Source of the DNA: Aphanomyces cochlioides
Taxonomy: Eukaryota > Oomycota > Saprolegniomycetes > Saprolegniales > Verrucalvaceae
Length of the DNA stretch: 64,000 nucleotides
Assembly: GCA_019828595.1 (NCBI GenBank)
Contig: JAHQRK010000009.1
Span: 992,001-1,056,000 of the forward strand
Direction of reading: 5' to 3'
In this document: positions 14,127 to 25,400 of the stretch, in pieces
Layout: every line of letters starts with the position of its first letter
Numbering within the stretch: the stretch's first letter is position 1
The notes under the pieces: model-generated
Told to the model about the DNA's origin: nothing
The model's input: only the letters and a program-made list of their open reading frames with translations
Database searches by the model: none
Position numbers and translations under genes: made by a program

Positions 14127-14615
14127 CTACACCCAATCCGACTCGCCAGAAATGCCGCGCCGTTTCTTGCCTTGTTTCTTGCTCGGTTTGGTCTCAGGGT
14201 CGACAAAGACAATGCGGCCCTTGTCCACTTTGGCCTCCCAATTAGACGATCGCATGGCTTCGCTGTCCCGTGATCGCTTGCCCCAGAGATTTTTCCACAT
14301 GTCACGCCATGTTCGCTTCGTCTCGAAGATTGTGTCTCGTTCCGACACGACAGAGCATGCTGACCGAGCCGCAAAGTCAGGTTTCATTGTCCAGTCGCCA
14401 GAACCGCCGTCTGAGCTCATCGAACTAGATCGTCGACGATTCAATCCACGGCCACGCTTGAGCACATCGACCTGTCTCTCGAGGAAATCAATCCGTCGTT
14501 GGTACTGCGCTTGCTGCTCATTCTTCTCCTTCGTCGCAATGACCAATTGAGCTCGCAAGAGTGCAATCTGCGACGACAGCTCGCTCGTTGGAGTCGACGG
14601 GCCTCGTTTCTCCAT
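14127..14615 (-). CDS. Small basic coiled-coil protein, unknown
   Basis: About 162 residues from the ATG at 14615 (MEKRGPSTPTSELSSQIALL). A coiled coil (residues about 12-50, RAQLVIATKEKNEQQAQYQ) is followed by a Ser-rich linker (RRRSSSMSSDGGSGD), a Trp-containing segment (TWRDMWKNLWG) and a Lys-rich tail. The open frame extends upstream to 14693 without an ATG, so a short 5' exon is possible; a candidate ATG with CSRCSSEE lies at about 14748, but I found no intron that joins it in frame. It converges with the ubiquitin-containing gene, 80 bp apart. Confidence 0.55.
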   Translation of the reverse strand: MEKRGPSTPTSELSSQIALLRAQLVIATKEKNEQQAQYQRRIDFLERQVDVLKRGRGLNRRRSSSMSSDGGSGDWTMKPDFAARSACSVVSERDTIFETKRTWRDMWKNLWGKRSRDSEAMRSSNWEAKVDKGRIVFVDPETKPSKKQGKKRRGISGESDWV

Positions 14616-15573
14616 CCACGACTGATTCAGAAAATGAATTGCTGGTTGTCCTCCTCGAAGAGACAGCGATGTTCCACCCTGAATCCAGAGCACTCACATG
14701 GCTTGCCTCTCCTCTGAGCTGCACCGGCTACACTTCCTCACGCCCATAACCTCACAGCGATTCGCCTTATATAATATATAAATATGAAATTCTCATGTAA
14801 ATCCTCTCTTCCTGAGCGCTGGATTGTGATCGTCGGCGCCAAATATGCCGCTCCTCTCCTTCATGGACCAGCTCTTGTCACTCCATATGTGAGACAAAAC
14901 CGTTACAGCGCCGTTACATCTCGTCAGTTGAATTGTTTTTAAAACATTCAAAAGCATTTAAAAAACAATTTAAGAAACAAGTGAATCTCTCAATGAAAAA
15001 TGCTTGAATTGAAATCAACGACCAGTGTCTTCCGATTCAACGCTTCATGCCGCAATGGAGCTCATGCGGGTAGACGTCATCTCTCGTCTTAAAGAAAGAT
15101 TGGAAGAGAGAAATCATTGTGTGATTTCTTGGTTCAGAGATCGTTGCGAGATGGTAGCTGAGTGTGATTTCGCTGCATATTTTTATTCGTTTAAGACAAA
15201 TATCTCCTTGTTTTTAAAAAGAAATTTGAATTTTCACCAGCTGGAGCATGATGACGATGCAGGGCATGAAACACAAGGCAGGACCAACTTGTTGTGGAGA
15301 AAGTTGCTTGTCGGTTGTCACCTCACGGCCCTTCTTGCGTACAGGATCGTAAAAAAAGTGTCAAATTGAAAAAATGAAAATGGTCCTCGAAAGTTGGCAA
15401 AAGCCAGGACGGAGACGACAGCATTTACGTAGAGCACCTCCCAGGATTGAGGATCAAGCTCACCTCGCTGTGAACTACAGCTTCGTTATCCACAAGAGCT
15501 TCAAAGAGCGTTGTCGCCACCATAAAACTATGGATGCGACTTCTAAGGATGTCCAGCTTTCTAGAGAGAGCAA
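14616..15573. other. Intergenic region, no supported gene
   Basis: Open frames here (for example plus-strand 15025-15369) lack recognisable motifs and normal codon texture, and no intron pattern improves them. The stretch around 14930-15010 is A/T rich. I see no RNA gene or terminal repeats. Confidence 0.35.
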
Positions 15574-15575
15574 TA

Positions 15576-17395
15576 CTATTACCGTAATATATTTGTTAAG
15601 GATGACGATTTGTTAAAGATGACATACAAATTTCCAAAGAAAACTTTGACAGGCCAATTCTGAGAAATATAATATGTCGGAGGTATAAGAATCAAGAGAG
15701 ATTTGACATCAAATCAGTCCCTCATCCGCAAATCAAAGTTGCTGTCGACCTCAATCCATGAAAATGTGATCTCATGACAGAATGGTTACCGTACATGTAC
15801 GGAATTTTTTTTATTCATGTGTTAACTTGATGCATCGCTTATTCCTCGTTGAATGGCTCATCCACTATCTCTTCAGCAAGACCCAATTGCTCGAGGTCGA
15901 GCACTAGAGTGTCACAGTCATCTTCTGTGTCAGCATCATCGTCACTCGTAGCTTCAATTTGTTCGTCAATGATTCTGGTGCGTATGAAGCCGTTCACTAT
16001 TGTTGCGCTTCTCACAAACTCCCAAGCTTCAATGATCCAAGTCACCACGTTCACCCTTGAGGGTGGAGCAATCGTGCTGGGTAAATCTCCCAGCCGAATT
16101 TGGTCGCGCAAATTGTCAAGCCACTTACGTCGCAAGAAATCTTTCAGCGACTTGTTCCAGGCGACGTCAGCTGGCTGACATCTCCACGTAAACCGAGGTG
16201 GAACTTTCATCAAAATGACGTTGAGATCATCGGCCTTTTGGAGCACCTCAGGGGTAAAGTGCGCGGAAAAGTCGTCCCAAAGCAGGATAACCTTTTTGTC
16301 CAAACAAGATCTCCTTCCAAAGTGAAATTCAAGAAATTTCACGGAGATCGAGCCGTTCCACCACGCTGTGCGGTTACCAAAGATTTGAATTGTGCCTGAC
16401 GTATGAAAGTCTTCCAGTTCTCGCCAGACTTGGCGGCCAAATCCATTTCGCTCTTCAATGTTTTCGAGTTCAGTGTCGTAGACTCTCGAGGGTTGTGCTT
16501 TCAAGACGATGAATAGTGGATACTTGTTGCCGAGGGAGTCTCCCAACAGCATTGCCGTTGCACGCATATTTTCTCTGCCATTTGACTTGATCCAAACTGT
16601 TTTCACGCCAGTTGAGTCCAAAGTCTTCTTGGGTAGGTACTCGTAAAATACTGCCGTTTGGTCTGCGTTGTACACTCTGTCCACCCCCGCGTCAAGCATA
16701 GTTTGCCGAACTTGTTGAGCGAACATCTCACAAACATTGTCCCCGTCTGCTGAACGAACTTGACCGACACGCGTTCTGCTCCGCAGAGAGAGGTTATTTC
16801 GAGCTCGAAAGTCGATGAACCATTGAATGGAAGCTTTAAACTTGTCTTCGCCAATACCGAGGTCTTTTGCAATATCGATTGCTTTCATTTGAAGCATTGA
16901 TTGGGCCACAGGGACTCCTTCGCGCCGCAATTCCACAATCCACTGGACAATGTTGGCTTCGGCCTCATCACTCAGTGTCTTGGAAGTTCCCACTGGTCGA
17001 TTCTTTAGCACATTGGCAGTGGATGTGTTATATCCTCGCTTCTCTATTTGAAATCGTTTCATTGACCAAGAGTGGACGATTCGTCTCTGCGAACTCCAAG
17101 ATGCATCATTCAAATGAGGGAAGAACTTCGGGCGCACAGCACTCATACCAGCAATTTGGTAGAAGTTGATGACTTCGAGTTTGAATTGGTTGGAGTAGCT
17201 CTTGTACTTGTGTTTTGTTGGCTGTCTACCCTCGCCACCCAAGCGAGGTCTTCCTCGGACGCATTGATTCAACGCTTGAGGCTCCATGAGAAACTGACTT
17301 GTCCGCAGAGTATCATGTATGCAAGTATATAAATTTACAGGGGTATAAAGTTTTGATTTGAGGTGTCATCCTTAACAAATATACTACGGTAATAG
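15576..17395 (-). mobile_element. Intact pogo/Tigger-like DNA transposon with TA duplication
   Basis: Inverted ends of about 31 bp start CTATTACCGTA and continue with TTTGTTAAGGATGAC on both sides. TA dinucleotides flank the element at 15574-15575 and 17396-17397. The 1820-bp element holds a single uninterrupted transposase gene, so it may still be mobile. TA target and a CENP-B/DDE type transposase place it in the pogo/Tigger group of the Tc1/mariner superfamily. Confidence 0.9.
15839..17287 (-). CDS. pogo/Tigger-like transposase (DDE_1)
   Basis: A complete 482-residue single-exon frame. The N-terminal 190 residues contain helix-turn-helix regions of the CENP-B/Psq kind (SNQFKLEVINFYQ...; later SDEAEANIVQWIVELRREG). 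The catalytic acids are visible in VYNADQTAVFYEY (first D), KVILLWDDFSAH (second D) and QPADVAWNKSLKDF (third D). The C terminus is acidic. No stop or frameshift interrupts it. It cuts and rejoins the element whose ends lie 263 bp and 108 bp outside the coding region. Confidence 0.88.
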   Translation of the reverse strand: MEPQALNQCVRGRPRLGGEGRQPTKHKYKSYSNQFKLEVINFYQIAGMSAVRPKFFPHLNDASWSSQRRIVHSWSMKRFQIEKRGYNTSTANVLKNRPVGTSKTLSDEAEANIVQWIVELRREGVPVAQSMLQMKAIDIAKDLGIGEDKFKASIQWFIDFRARNNLSLRSRTRVGQVRSADGDNVCEMFAQQVRQTMLDAGVDRVYNADQTAVFYEYLPKKTLDSTGVKTVWIKSNGRENMRATAMLLGDSLGNKYPLFIVLKAQPSRVYDTELENIEERNGFGRQVWRELEDFHTSGTIQIFGNRTAWWNGSISVKFLEFHFGRRSCLDKKVILLWDDFSAHFTPEVLQKADDLNVILMKVPPRFTWRCQPADVAWNKSLKDFLRRKWLDNLRDQIRLGDLPSTIAPPSRVNVVTWIIEAWEFVRSATIVNGFIRTRIIDEQIEATSDDDADTEDDCDTLVLDLEQLGLAEEIVDEPFNEE

Positions 17396-17397
17396 TA

Positions 17398-17691
17398 AGG
17401 TTTAGTGTCCCTGTGCCTTTGTTTGGTCCAAGATTTTCAATGTCCTCCCATCATAGATGTATCGTAGATCCAAGCCTCTAGCTGCGGTTTTATCTCAACT
17501 ATCGCTCTCTAGAGCAACACCATAGCTTGAACTTTTGCGTATCTACCTAGTGATTGTGGACACGCCATCCTGTGCTCAAGGAGAATTCATGTCCAGTGCA
17601 GCTAGGTCAGCCTCTACGGCTCAATTGTAAATCCATCAAGAAAGCGCATGTTCATCCATATGTAGTGTCAATCAACTCAAAGTCAAAGTCT
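17398..17691. other. Spacer between transposon and chromatin-type gene
   Basis: No gene, RNA or repeat recognised. A short CTCTCTAGAG word near 17507 resembles CTAGAGAG just left of the transposon at 15561; chance is likely. Confidence 0.3.
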
Positions 17692-19163
17692 TCACGAGGC
17701 AAGTTCGTCGTCCGGTGCTTGCGTCGTTCCATCATCGCCTTCAGCTGACTTGCTCTCGTTGACTTCGTCAACCTCGTTGTTTTCGCTGTTGTCGTTGTTA
17801 GCACCGCCTTCGCCTTGTTCGCCAGCCTTTGCATCTACTTTCTCCTCGGCATTGTCGTCGCCGTTGCCATTTTCATTGCCATCTACACCTTCATCCTTAA
17901 CTTTCTCCTTGGCATTGTCACGCGACTCTGTCAAAATTTCTGGTTACTGGTCCATGACAGTAAAGGAGACGCACCTAAGTCTTCCGCACGATGAGCCGCT
18001 GCGGCAACAAATTCTTCTTGACTGACGTCTGCCTTTTCCTGCAACACGTCAATGTCTGGCTTGAAAAGACTCGAGATGGGGAGCGAGAAGAGGTAGTCAA
18101 AGTCTTTGCTACAAAGTGAAATGACTCAGACATCATACTTTCCGCTGAATACATACTCAGCGTCTTGGGGATCAAATCCGCGTTGTTTCAAATCCTTGAC
18201 GACGTCTTTCTTTTCCCGATGACCAAGCTTGATCTTGCTGTCCGCGAGTGCATTTACAAAGAGCAATTGATTCATCAACAAGTTGTTGCGTTTCTCGAGG
18301 GCACAGAGACAATGCTTCGAGACACAATGATCGCAATTGTGGCATTTTGCAACACCTTCGCAACCACACGAGTCAGACTTAGGTGGGGGGCATTGACAAT
18401 GGCGCGCAATACAGTTTTGGCATGTATCGCACTTCTTTCGTGGGCAAATGCACGACGACACTTGCTTTCGCTTACGGTTGGAAGGTTTCACGATTGATTT
18501 CTCCTCATCCACATCATTGCTTCCACCACCACCATCGCTGTCGCCACCGTGTTCGGACGTATCAGCGTTCTTACCATCGCACTTGCAGTGTCGCTGGATG
18601 CAATTTCGGCACTTTTCGCACTTTTTACGATGGCAGGTGCATCCCTTGATTGACGAAGGGGGCAATTTCTTCCCCCGTGGAGTCCGCTTGCGCGCTTTTT
18701 CATCCTTCGGTTCTTCCTCTTTCATCGGTTCATCTTCTTCTTCATTGTCACTTTCATTCGATGTCTTGAGACGTTTCGTGCGACCTCTCTTGCATGTACA
18801 GTGTCGTTCAATGCAGTTATAGCACGTCCCGCATTTTTTCTTGTGACAGCGACATGCTTTGTATGCCGACGTGATTGGCGCCGTCGGAGGGGGAACACGC
18901 AGTCTTCCTCCATTTCCATCCGTTCCGTCAGGATATTGCGTCTTAAATGGCTGGGGGGTTGGCAGTTCGGGGGTGAGAAGTGCATGGGCAAACGTTCCTG
19001 CCCCCACTGACCGCCCAGACGACGCCATGTCGGCGGAAATCAACAAGTTCGTCTCGGTCAAGTACTTTCTCCACGAAGCAGCCGACATTTCTGCCTCAAC
19101 GGCGACCGGCGGCGCTTCTCCCGTTGCGAGCCCCTCCACGGGGGCGTCCTGGTTGTTGCTCAT
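17692..19163 (-). CDS. Protein with four tandem Cys/His repeats
   Basis: Three exons: 18157-19163, 17975-18108, 17692-17937 corrected to end at 17927 (intron 17928-17974); 458 residues from MSNNQDAPVEG. Four repeats follow the pattern CxCx4-5Cx2Cx2Cx3HCxC: CRCHKKKCGTCYNCIERHC, CTCHRKKCEKCRNC, CICPRKKCDTCQNC and CGCEGVAKCHNC. Each has seven Cys and one His, enough for two zinc ions. Acidic or basic low-complexity linkers separate them. After the repeats comes a helical segment (LLFVNALADSKIKLG...DLKQRGFD) and FDYLFSLPISSLF, both with counterparts in the gene just upstream, then an acidic Asn/Glu/Gly-rich tail. I do not recognise the repeat as a named zinc finger; it differs from the tesmin CXC and is only loosely like half of a CXXC finger. 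A nuclear, DNA- or chromatin-related role is inference. Confidence 0.8.
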
Positions 19164-19473
19164 CTGCGACTTCTGGCTCTGTTCAAAAATTGGGTTTTGA
19201 CGCCATTTTGAATTTTGACCAATTAACGACACTGCTCTTCATTGATTGGTCCATTCATGATTCCTCAAAAAAGAAAAGACAGCGATCGACACAATGGCGC
19301 GCTCCGAGGTCGGTCAAGCGCCTCGTACTGCGCTCTCTCGCGTCATGCTCTCCTTATATTTACTCGGAATGGTGCTCGTACTATGATTTATATCGACGAC
19401 GTGAAGATGGCGGCGTCGTGGGTGGCGGTGGTGTACCTATTCATGGAGAATCGATGAGAAAGGACAAGGCATC

Positions 19474-22400
19474 TCATGTTGAACCTTCTGCATCGTTCGG
19501 CCGCTTTATGGATGAAGACCGCATCAGCCTCGAAACTGGCATCGATAGCAGATAGTCAAAGGACCCCCTATATGAGAAAAGGAGTCGATATGGTGGAAGC
19601 TCGCCAAGAGGCTGTCGTACCCATGTGTTTGAAACCCAAGTTGTGATAAATCGGCAATGACTGCACGAGGAAGCCGATCGTTGATGGCAATTTGATCGTT
19701 CCAGATTGCACGGATGAAACGCTCTTGATTTTCCTCTTGTGCTTCCGCCGAGAGTGCGACACTGGAGATGGCGCAGTGGCAGTGCCGATCGACACACAGC
19801 CCACACGTTGTGCATTTCCGCTGATAGCTGCACCGACAAGACGGCGGGCATGTGCAGTGTGTGATCAAGCAATTGTCGCACTCGAGGCAACGTCGTCGAT
19901 CGTTGCAAGCGCATCTGTAAGGAGTTGTTGTAAACCAGTCGTCCATCGACTTTTGCTTCTTTTGGGCTTTCTTGGGTGGCGAATCGCTTGTTAAGTCGAC
20001 ACAATCCATCGGCGATGCCTTGGAGGACGATGACGATGCCGACGAAGTTGAAGGAGAAGATGCAGCCATTGCAGGAGGAACATGCCTCGGCTGTTTGCGA
20101 GGACCACGAGGACCGCCATTACTCTCCACTGGTTTTGGATTCAATGGTGGTTTGGACGTCGGAAGTTTCATCGGTGGCGTTGTTTGAAACCAATCCACGG
20201 AGTCGCTTGTATCTGTACTCTTTGGTGGACTTTTCGCCGGCGACGATCGAGAGTTCCTGCGGGACATACTATCTTTGTTTTCTTTGCTCTTGTGGCCAGA
20301 GGCAACCGCTTTTTTGGCTTGATTTGGCTTTCGCGTCGGTGATTTTGGTTGTGAGCATATGCAAACTTGCTGCCAGCATATCGGGCAACTCTTTGGTGTC
20401 GTCTTTCGACGAGAGGATTTCGAAGAAGCAGTTGGAGCTCTTGGTGGAGCGGGACAAAGGCAATGGCCAGCTATGCAATTCCCACAAGCAAGACATCGAT
20501 CCCCGTCGCAAGAACACTTAAGTACTGGTTTCAAAAACGACATTTCGGCCGCCAGTTGAACGTCGTCAACGGTCGCTTGTGGTTCATTTCTTTCATCTGC
20601 AACGTCCTTGTCGACGAGACGGCTTTCAGACTTGTCCTCTGGGGCTGTTATTTCGGTGAAGTTCTCTGGCCGACCCTCTGCAGTGGCTGTAGCTGAAGAA
20701 GCCGTCGTGGGTGTCGAAGGTGGAGCTTGAGATGGAGTTTCCTCCTTGAGAGCTGGCTTCTCGTCAGGTTGAGCAATGTCAAGTTGCTGCACTTCATCGA
20801 ATGGCTTAGCCAGTTTGGCCGTTGTAATTTCGAGTAAAATGGTCAACGCACCCAGCATGGGCTCAATGCGTTCACTTGTAATTCCAGCAAACCATCCACA
20901 AGCCAATTCTTCCTCTGGTGGATCAATCTCGGCGGTGCTAGCCAAAGCCCGAAGCGACGGCAAGGCAAGGAATAGACCCCAGTTCTCCCAAGGTGACATG
21001 AGCCGTTGTTTCTTGAGTCTCCGCCAGTACATGTGCATAGCTGGCCAAATCCAGTACTTGAGAAATTGAGCCAATGTACCAGTTGCTCGTTGCGGTGTGC
21101 TGAATTCTGTCGGCGCAGACACGAATGGCCAGTCCAAAGCTACAATAAAGTGAAGACAAGAAGAGAGACGACAGCACGTACGACAAGCCAATGTGTTCTC
21201 CAGTGCATGGGCTTGAAATTGTGAATGGAGGCTAAATCCATGGAGGAAATAGCCCGAGAGGAAGACGCAAGTGCCCGCCTGTGGTGCTACATAGAGCGCA
21301 TAGATCCAACCAGGTGGAAGAAAGAGTGTCTGGTGTGGAAGAAGCTCCAGACGAAGACAAGCATCGACAGCGTCGGGCAAGAAGACTGATTGACGAACAG
21401 ACCCGTCAGCAAGACGCCAGCGGGCAAATGTAGCCATGTTGGTAGCCGATGGTGGAATCAAAAAGACATTGAGCGGCAAACCAGAAGCCACATAAAGCCA
21501 CAAGGAGCTGCCACATGGACTAATGCGAGCATCTCTAAATGTGTCGGCGCCGTATATGGATAAAACAGTATTGGGGTTGAGCAAACAAGTCGGATTGAGT
21601 TGATGGAACCAGTCGATTTCTTGCACAACTAGGAGCGCGTCATGTGAGCTCAATAGGGAATGTCATGAAAAATTCGCACTGGGAGGAGCTTGCACTTGAT
21701 TCTCGAGCGACGTTGCGGCAATTGGGAATTCGACATTCCAATTCCATGGAGCGTCGAATGCAGCATCGCGGCAGTGCTTCTCGATGTCAATGACAGAGCA
21801 TGGCTGGAACTCCAACGTAGAAGGCTCAATTGTCTTAGCGACTGTCCAGCTCCCTAATTGCAGAGTTGACATGCCAGCAGAGAGGTGCAATGACGAAGAA
21901 TACCAAAGAAGGATGGAATGTCGTGGGGAAATATGTTTCCAGGCGGCATGACAGCACAGGGAATAGTTTTGGTAACGTGAATTGGGTCGCGAAACCCATT
22001 GGCTTGCATCATTGTCGAGGTGAGGTCCTATCCACGAAGATGGACAAGAGGACGCAATGGTAGATACTTGTGGATCAACATGTCGAACGGCGACGCTCGA
22101 GTATGGCCAAGATGGTGACTGGAGGAACGTGTAGAATTCCTGGCTCGATTTCTCCCGTTTTGTGATAGTTGCAAACGACAGCGAGTCGGATGCAGTGCGC
22201 CACGACTGGACAGTGCTATCTGATGGAGCTGCAACGCCTACAATCCACGAGACAGTGAGCCATTCATGGAACTGTGGAGTAACAGACATGACGATGCCTT
22301 GCCTTGGTCTGTGCAGTCGGGGCATGCAAATTGGCAAGTGATCATGGCAACATCCTCATCCAAGCCAGCGCATCTCGCATGCGCATAGAGCCCGCAGAAG

Positions 22401-22486
22401 GAGCAGAGAACGTCAAAGCCAAGCGCATCACATACCTTGGCGCACACCCAGCATGGAATTGCCACCATCTTTGATAAAGAGGCCAT
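19474..22486 (-). CDS. PHD-JmjC (KDM2/7-like) protein with degenerate active site and three Cys/His repeats
   Basis: Seven exons: 22288-22486, 22068-22237, 21904-22027, 21680-21853, 21182-21628, 19621-21139, 19474-19567; 908 residues. A PHD finger opens the protein (CWVCAKVCDALGFDVLCSFC...HARCAGL...CPDC, residues 10-55). Residues about 120-345 follow the KDM2/KDM7 demethylase layout: GFRDPIHV, VIDIEKH, SLENQVQAPPIVQEIDW, SSLWLYVASG, NVFLIPPS, LFLPPGWIYALY, SGYFLHGFS. The iron ligands expected as H-x-D and H are replaced: DARISPCG where the family has HID, and GWIY where it has GWIH. Activity is therefore probably lost. Three CxCx4-5Cx2Cx2Cx3HCxC repeats lie near residues 579-602 and 779-830, and the tail LGF...GSFDYLLSMPVSRLM matches the neighbouring downstream gene. 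Likely a chromatin reader or scaffold (inference). Confidence 0.85.
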
Positions 22487-23113
22487 AACGTTATGCAAGG
22501 ATATGATATCATCTGATTGGTTGAAATAAATAATTCAAATATTATTTGATTGGCTAAAATCATTTCTTTTATTACCGTCTTTTATTTGTCTTAAGTACTC
22601 TCTATTTATACCAAGAACAACAATCATCAATTTAAAAACGTATACTAGTAGATATTAATTTAAAATAGTTTATTATGGTTTTAATAAAAAACTGGTTGAC
22701 GCAAGCAAGTTGACGCAACAATTGACGCATACAAATTTCAAGTGAAAAGAAATTGAATGTTTCGAACATGTTTTCAAACATTTAAAACGTTTGAAATTAC
22801 ACTATTTAATGGTCGCGATCGAGGGCAATACATGAAAATGTTTGCGTAAACTGTAAATAGTGTATGCGTCAATTAATTGATTTGTGAATGGAAAATATCG
22901 GGCTGGGAGCACTACTCTTCAGTTTTGTCCAATAATATGCTTTTCATGTCACGACTGGCCAAAATTGACTTGCGTTCGTTCATCATGCACATGTCCAAGT
23001 ACAACTCAACTTGGACATTAATATGATGGCTGAGCACCGTGTTCGCCAACCTACATCCAACTTAATTGTTATGTAATGAATTACACTAGTGTCTGAGCAC
23101 TTTCAAAAGCTAA

Positions 23114-23685
23114 TGGCGGGTCTGGATGCCACCAAAAATGTCATAAAAATGCCAAAAAAAGCCATAATTCAAAATATGCCATAATTTTCAATTTTGACTG
23201 TCTGGATGCCACCTTCTCAAAGATTTTTTTGTCACAATTTTCTGGAGTTTTGGGTTTTGGCCAAATTATGCCATAAAAAATGGACCAAATTGGTCTATTT
23301 TATTTATGACATATTTTCGTCATGAACACACTGATCGAGTCAAGCTTGAGATTCAGCTTGTCATCTCTACAAAAATACACGCACACACTATATATTATCA
23401 CTGTTGCATGTTTTAACACTCTGAGAAGCGACAGTGATCAGCCTTGCTCATCTCTGGCTCATTTCAAAGTTTCCGGTAGGAAGTGACTGACACAGCAGTA
23501 TGGCAACAATCGTCTGTACCGGAAATGTTGAAGTTTCTTGTCGGCCACAAGTTGTGGCATCCAGACAAATAACAAATTCTCCAACTATTCCATTTTAAAT
23601 TGTGAATTTGGAACTTTGGAAATTTTTTGCAAAATATCATTTCAGTTTTATGGAATAAAAAAATTGATGGCATCCAGACCAGCCC
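23114..23685 (+). mobile_element. MITE-1, copy A (PIF/Harbinger-like, TAA duplication)
   Basis: 572 bp with inverted ends reading GGCGGGTCTGGATGCCA at the left and the complement of GGGCTGGTCTGGATGCCA at the right. TAA flanks both ends (23111-23113, 23686-23688). A second copy lies in opposite orientation at 37609-38177. Internal GTCTGGATGCCA words are also present. No coding capacity. Confidence 0.85.
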
Positions 23686-24385
23686 TAAGCAGCTACCAGC
23701 AGGGCTCTGAGTAGTATTTTTCGTGTGTAGTGCGAGGTGGTGGAGGTGTGTGTACATGTCACTGATGAGTACGATAAATGTTTCGTCAAGTGAATGTTGC
23801 ATGTGTACAACACAATCGACAACACAGAAAGTAGACAATTAAATTACTTTAAGCTCTAGATGTACGAGACAACAGTGAGTGTTTCACTCCTAGCAGTGCT
23901 ATACTCGACTTTGCAGTAGGAAAACTTCAATTCTGTATGACTGTGTCATATGCTTATATAGTTGTTGCTTGTTCAAGCATATTAAATGCACTCAATGACA
24001 GCTGTATCAACTCGTATGTAGTTTATGATCACCCTTAACACGTCGGAGTGACATGTTTCTATCGTGTGGATGCATATTTGGTTTGACGGCCAAAGTCAAA
24101 CGAAGTCCAAAGACTGGTTTCACTACCTTTCATTTTAATTTAAAGTAATAAAACAAAATGGTGGTCTCTTAAAACAAAGTAACTTCGACACAGAGACTAA
24201 TCTCAATAGTTGTGAGAACGAATTTTGTGAATTTCTCATGTTTCCATTGGGTAACGTTATTGTCAGACTCACAGCCCAACGAATTCTTGTTAGGTTTCCA
24301 TAAACGTTCAACATATTTTATTACATACAAATTTGAAGTGACTTCTATTTTTATTACCCCTGTTAATTTTTGAACAAACAGAAGA

Positions 24386-24565
24386 ATGTCAGGCTCCCTG
24401 CACTACGATGAGGCAAATGTTACGGATATATCGCGATATTTTCCGGATTATGAAACATTTTCAAAACATCTCAAATTTCCAGTTTTGGACTCGACATATA
24501 AGGTACGGTATTGTCAAGTTCACACTAATTTCGACATTCCAGTTGATTTGCCGAATCGATTATGA
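24386..24565 (+). CDS. Possible small protein of 59 residues
   Basis: ATG at 24386 opens a frame beginning MSGSLHYDEANVTDISRYF and ending with VDLPNRL. Composition is protein-like, unlike the AT-rich surroundings. A GTACGG...CCAG intron at 24503-24542 could instead extend it to 24623. No family recognised; it may be a fragment of an old gene or transposon. Confidence 0.25.
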   Translation: MSGSLHYDEANVTDISRYFPDYETFSKHLKFPVLDSTYKVRYCQVHTNFDIPVDLPNRL

Positions 24566-25400
24566 TTGTCTTTTTCTCTTTATATGTATCATTTACCAAT
24601 GCCACTTAAAGAGTTGCTCGTAGTTCCATCAGCCACGCTGAGGATACGCTGATTTTGCGCAAGGAAACATTGTTGTTACGAGTTTTGACGATGTTAAAGC
24701 GGGTACACAAATGAGGGCAAAAATAAAGTTACTTGATTGGCTGAAAATAAAGAATAGTGCAATCTGATTGGCTAGTCGATTCTCAAATCGATTTGCCAAG
24801 TCTGTTCGATTCGCCAGACAACTCCAAATTCGAATCAATTTGACAATATCATTCAACCTGGAAAACCACCCAAGTCTTGCTCAATCACATCTTGATCACA
24901 ATGCACAACGCTTATAAAGATCTCGAACGATTCGACAATCCAACGAGTGTGCAACAATCGATGCTGTTCTTTTTTACCGTCCACAAGAGCAGACGACGAT
25001 TGCGAAAAGAACAACTTCGTGAGACCGAGTTCATTGCTACGTATTCGTTCCGTTGTTGCTTTTAAGACTGCATTGTTCAATTGTGGTTGGTGATAGAACT
25101 CTCTGGACATTCTTGTGCGTGGAAAGCTCGTTGTGCTCTTACAATTCGTGACGCCAAATGTCTTCGGGGTATGGTTGGAGCGACTGCGTGTGTCAATGGG
25201 GGGCCTAACAAAATGGTTAAAAATAAAGAAATCATTTAATAAATTCAAAGCAATTGATGTGAATTTCAATTGATTTTTGATAAATGAATTCTTTTTTCGA
25301 TATTTGGAAGGGGCGGGTGCTCAAACGGCGGCTTCTCACCTGCAGAACAGTTGCGAAACGCCTCAGTTGAGATCGCTGAAAGACCTGACGCGCTCTTGAG

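Larger units (their letters stand above)
22487..25400. other. AT-rich intergenic region with MITE
   Basis: Apart from the MITE at 23114-23685 and a small open frame at 24386, no gene is supported. Long frames such as the minus-strand one at 24853-25269 lack an early ATG and known motifs; it could be an old transposon fragment. No ATCCGGAT cluster is present. Confidence 0.4.

Noticed and set aside
18126..19232. Tesmin/TSO1 CXC domain in the Cys-rich protein
   Set aside because: Spacing CxCx4Cx2Cx2Cx3HCxC does not match the CXC consensus with its KSxCLxxYC core.
21663..22337. Minus-strand frame of 224 codons
   Set aside because: It reads across real introns of the PHD-JmjC gene in a frame that misses the conserved residues; the spliced model restores the KDM2/7 motifs.
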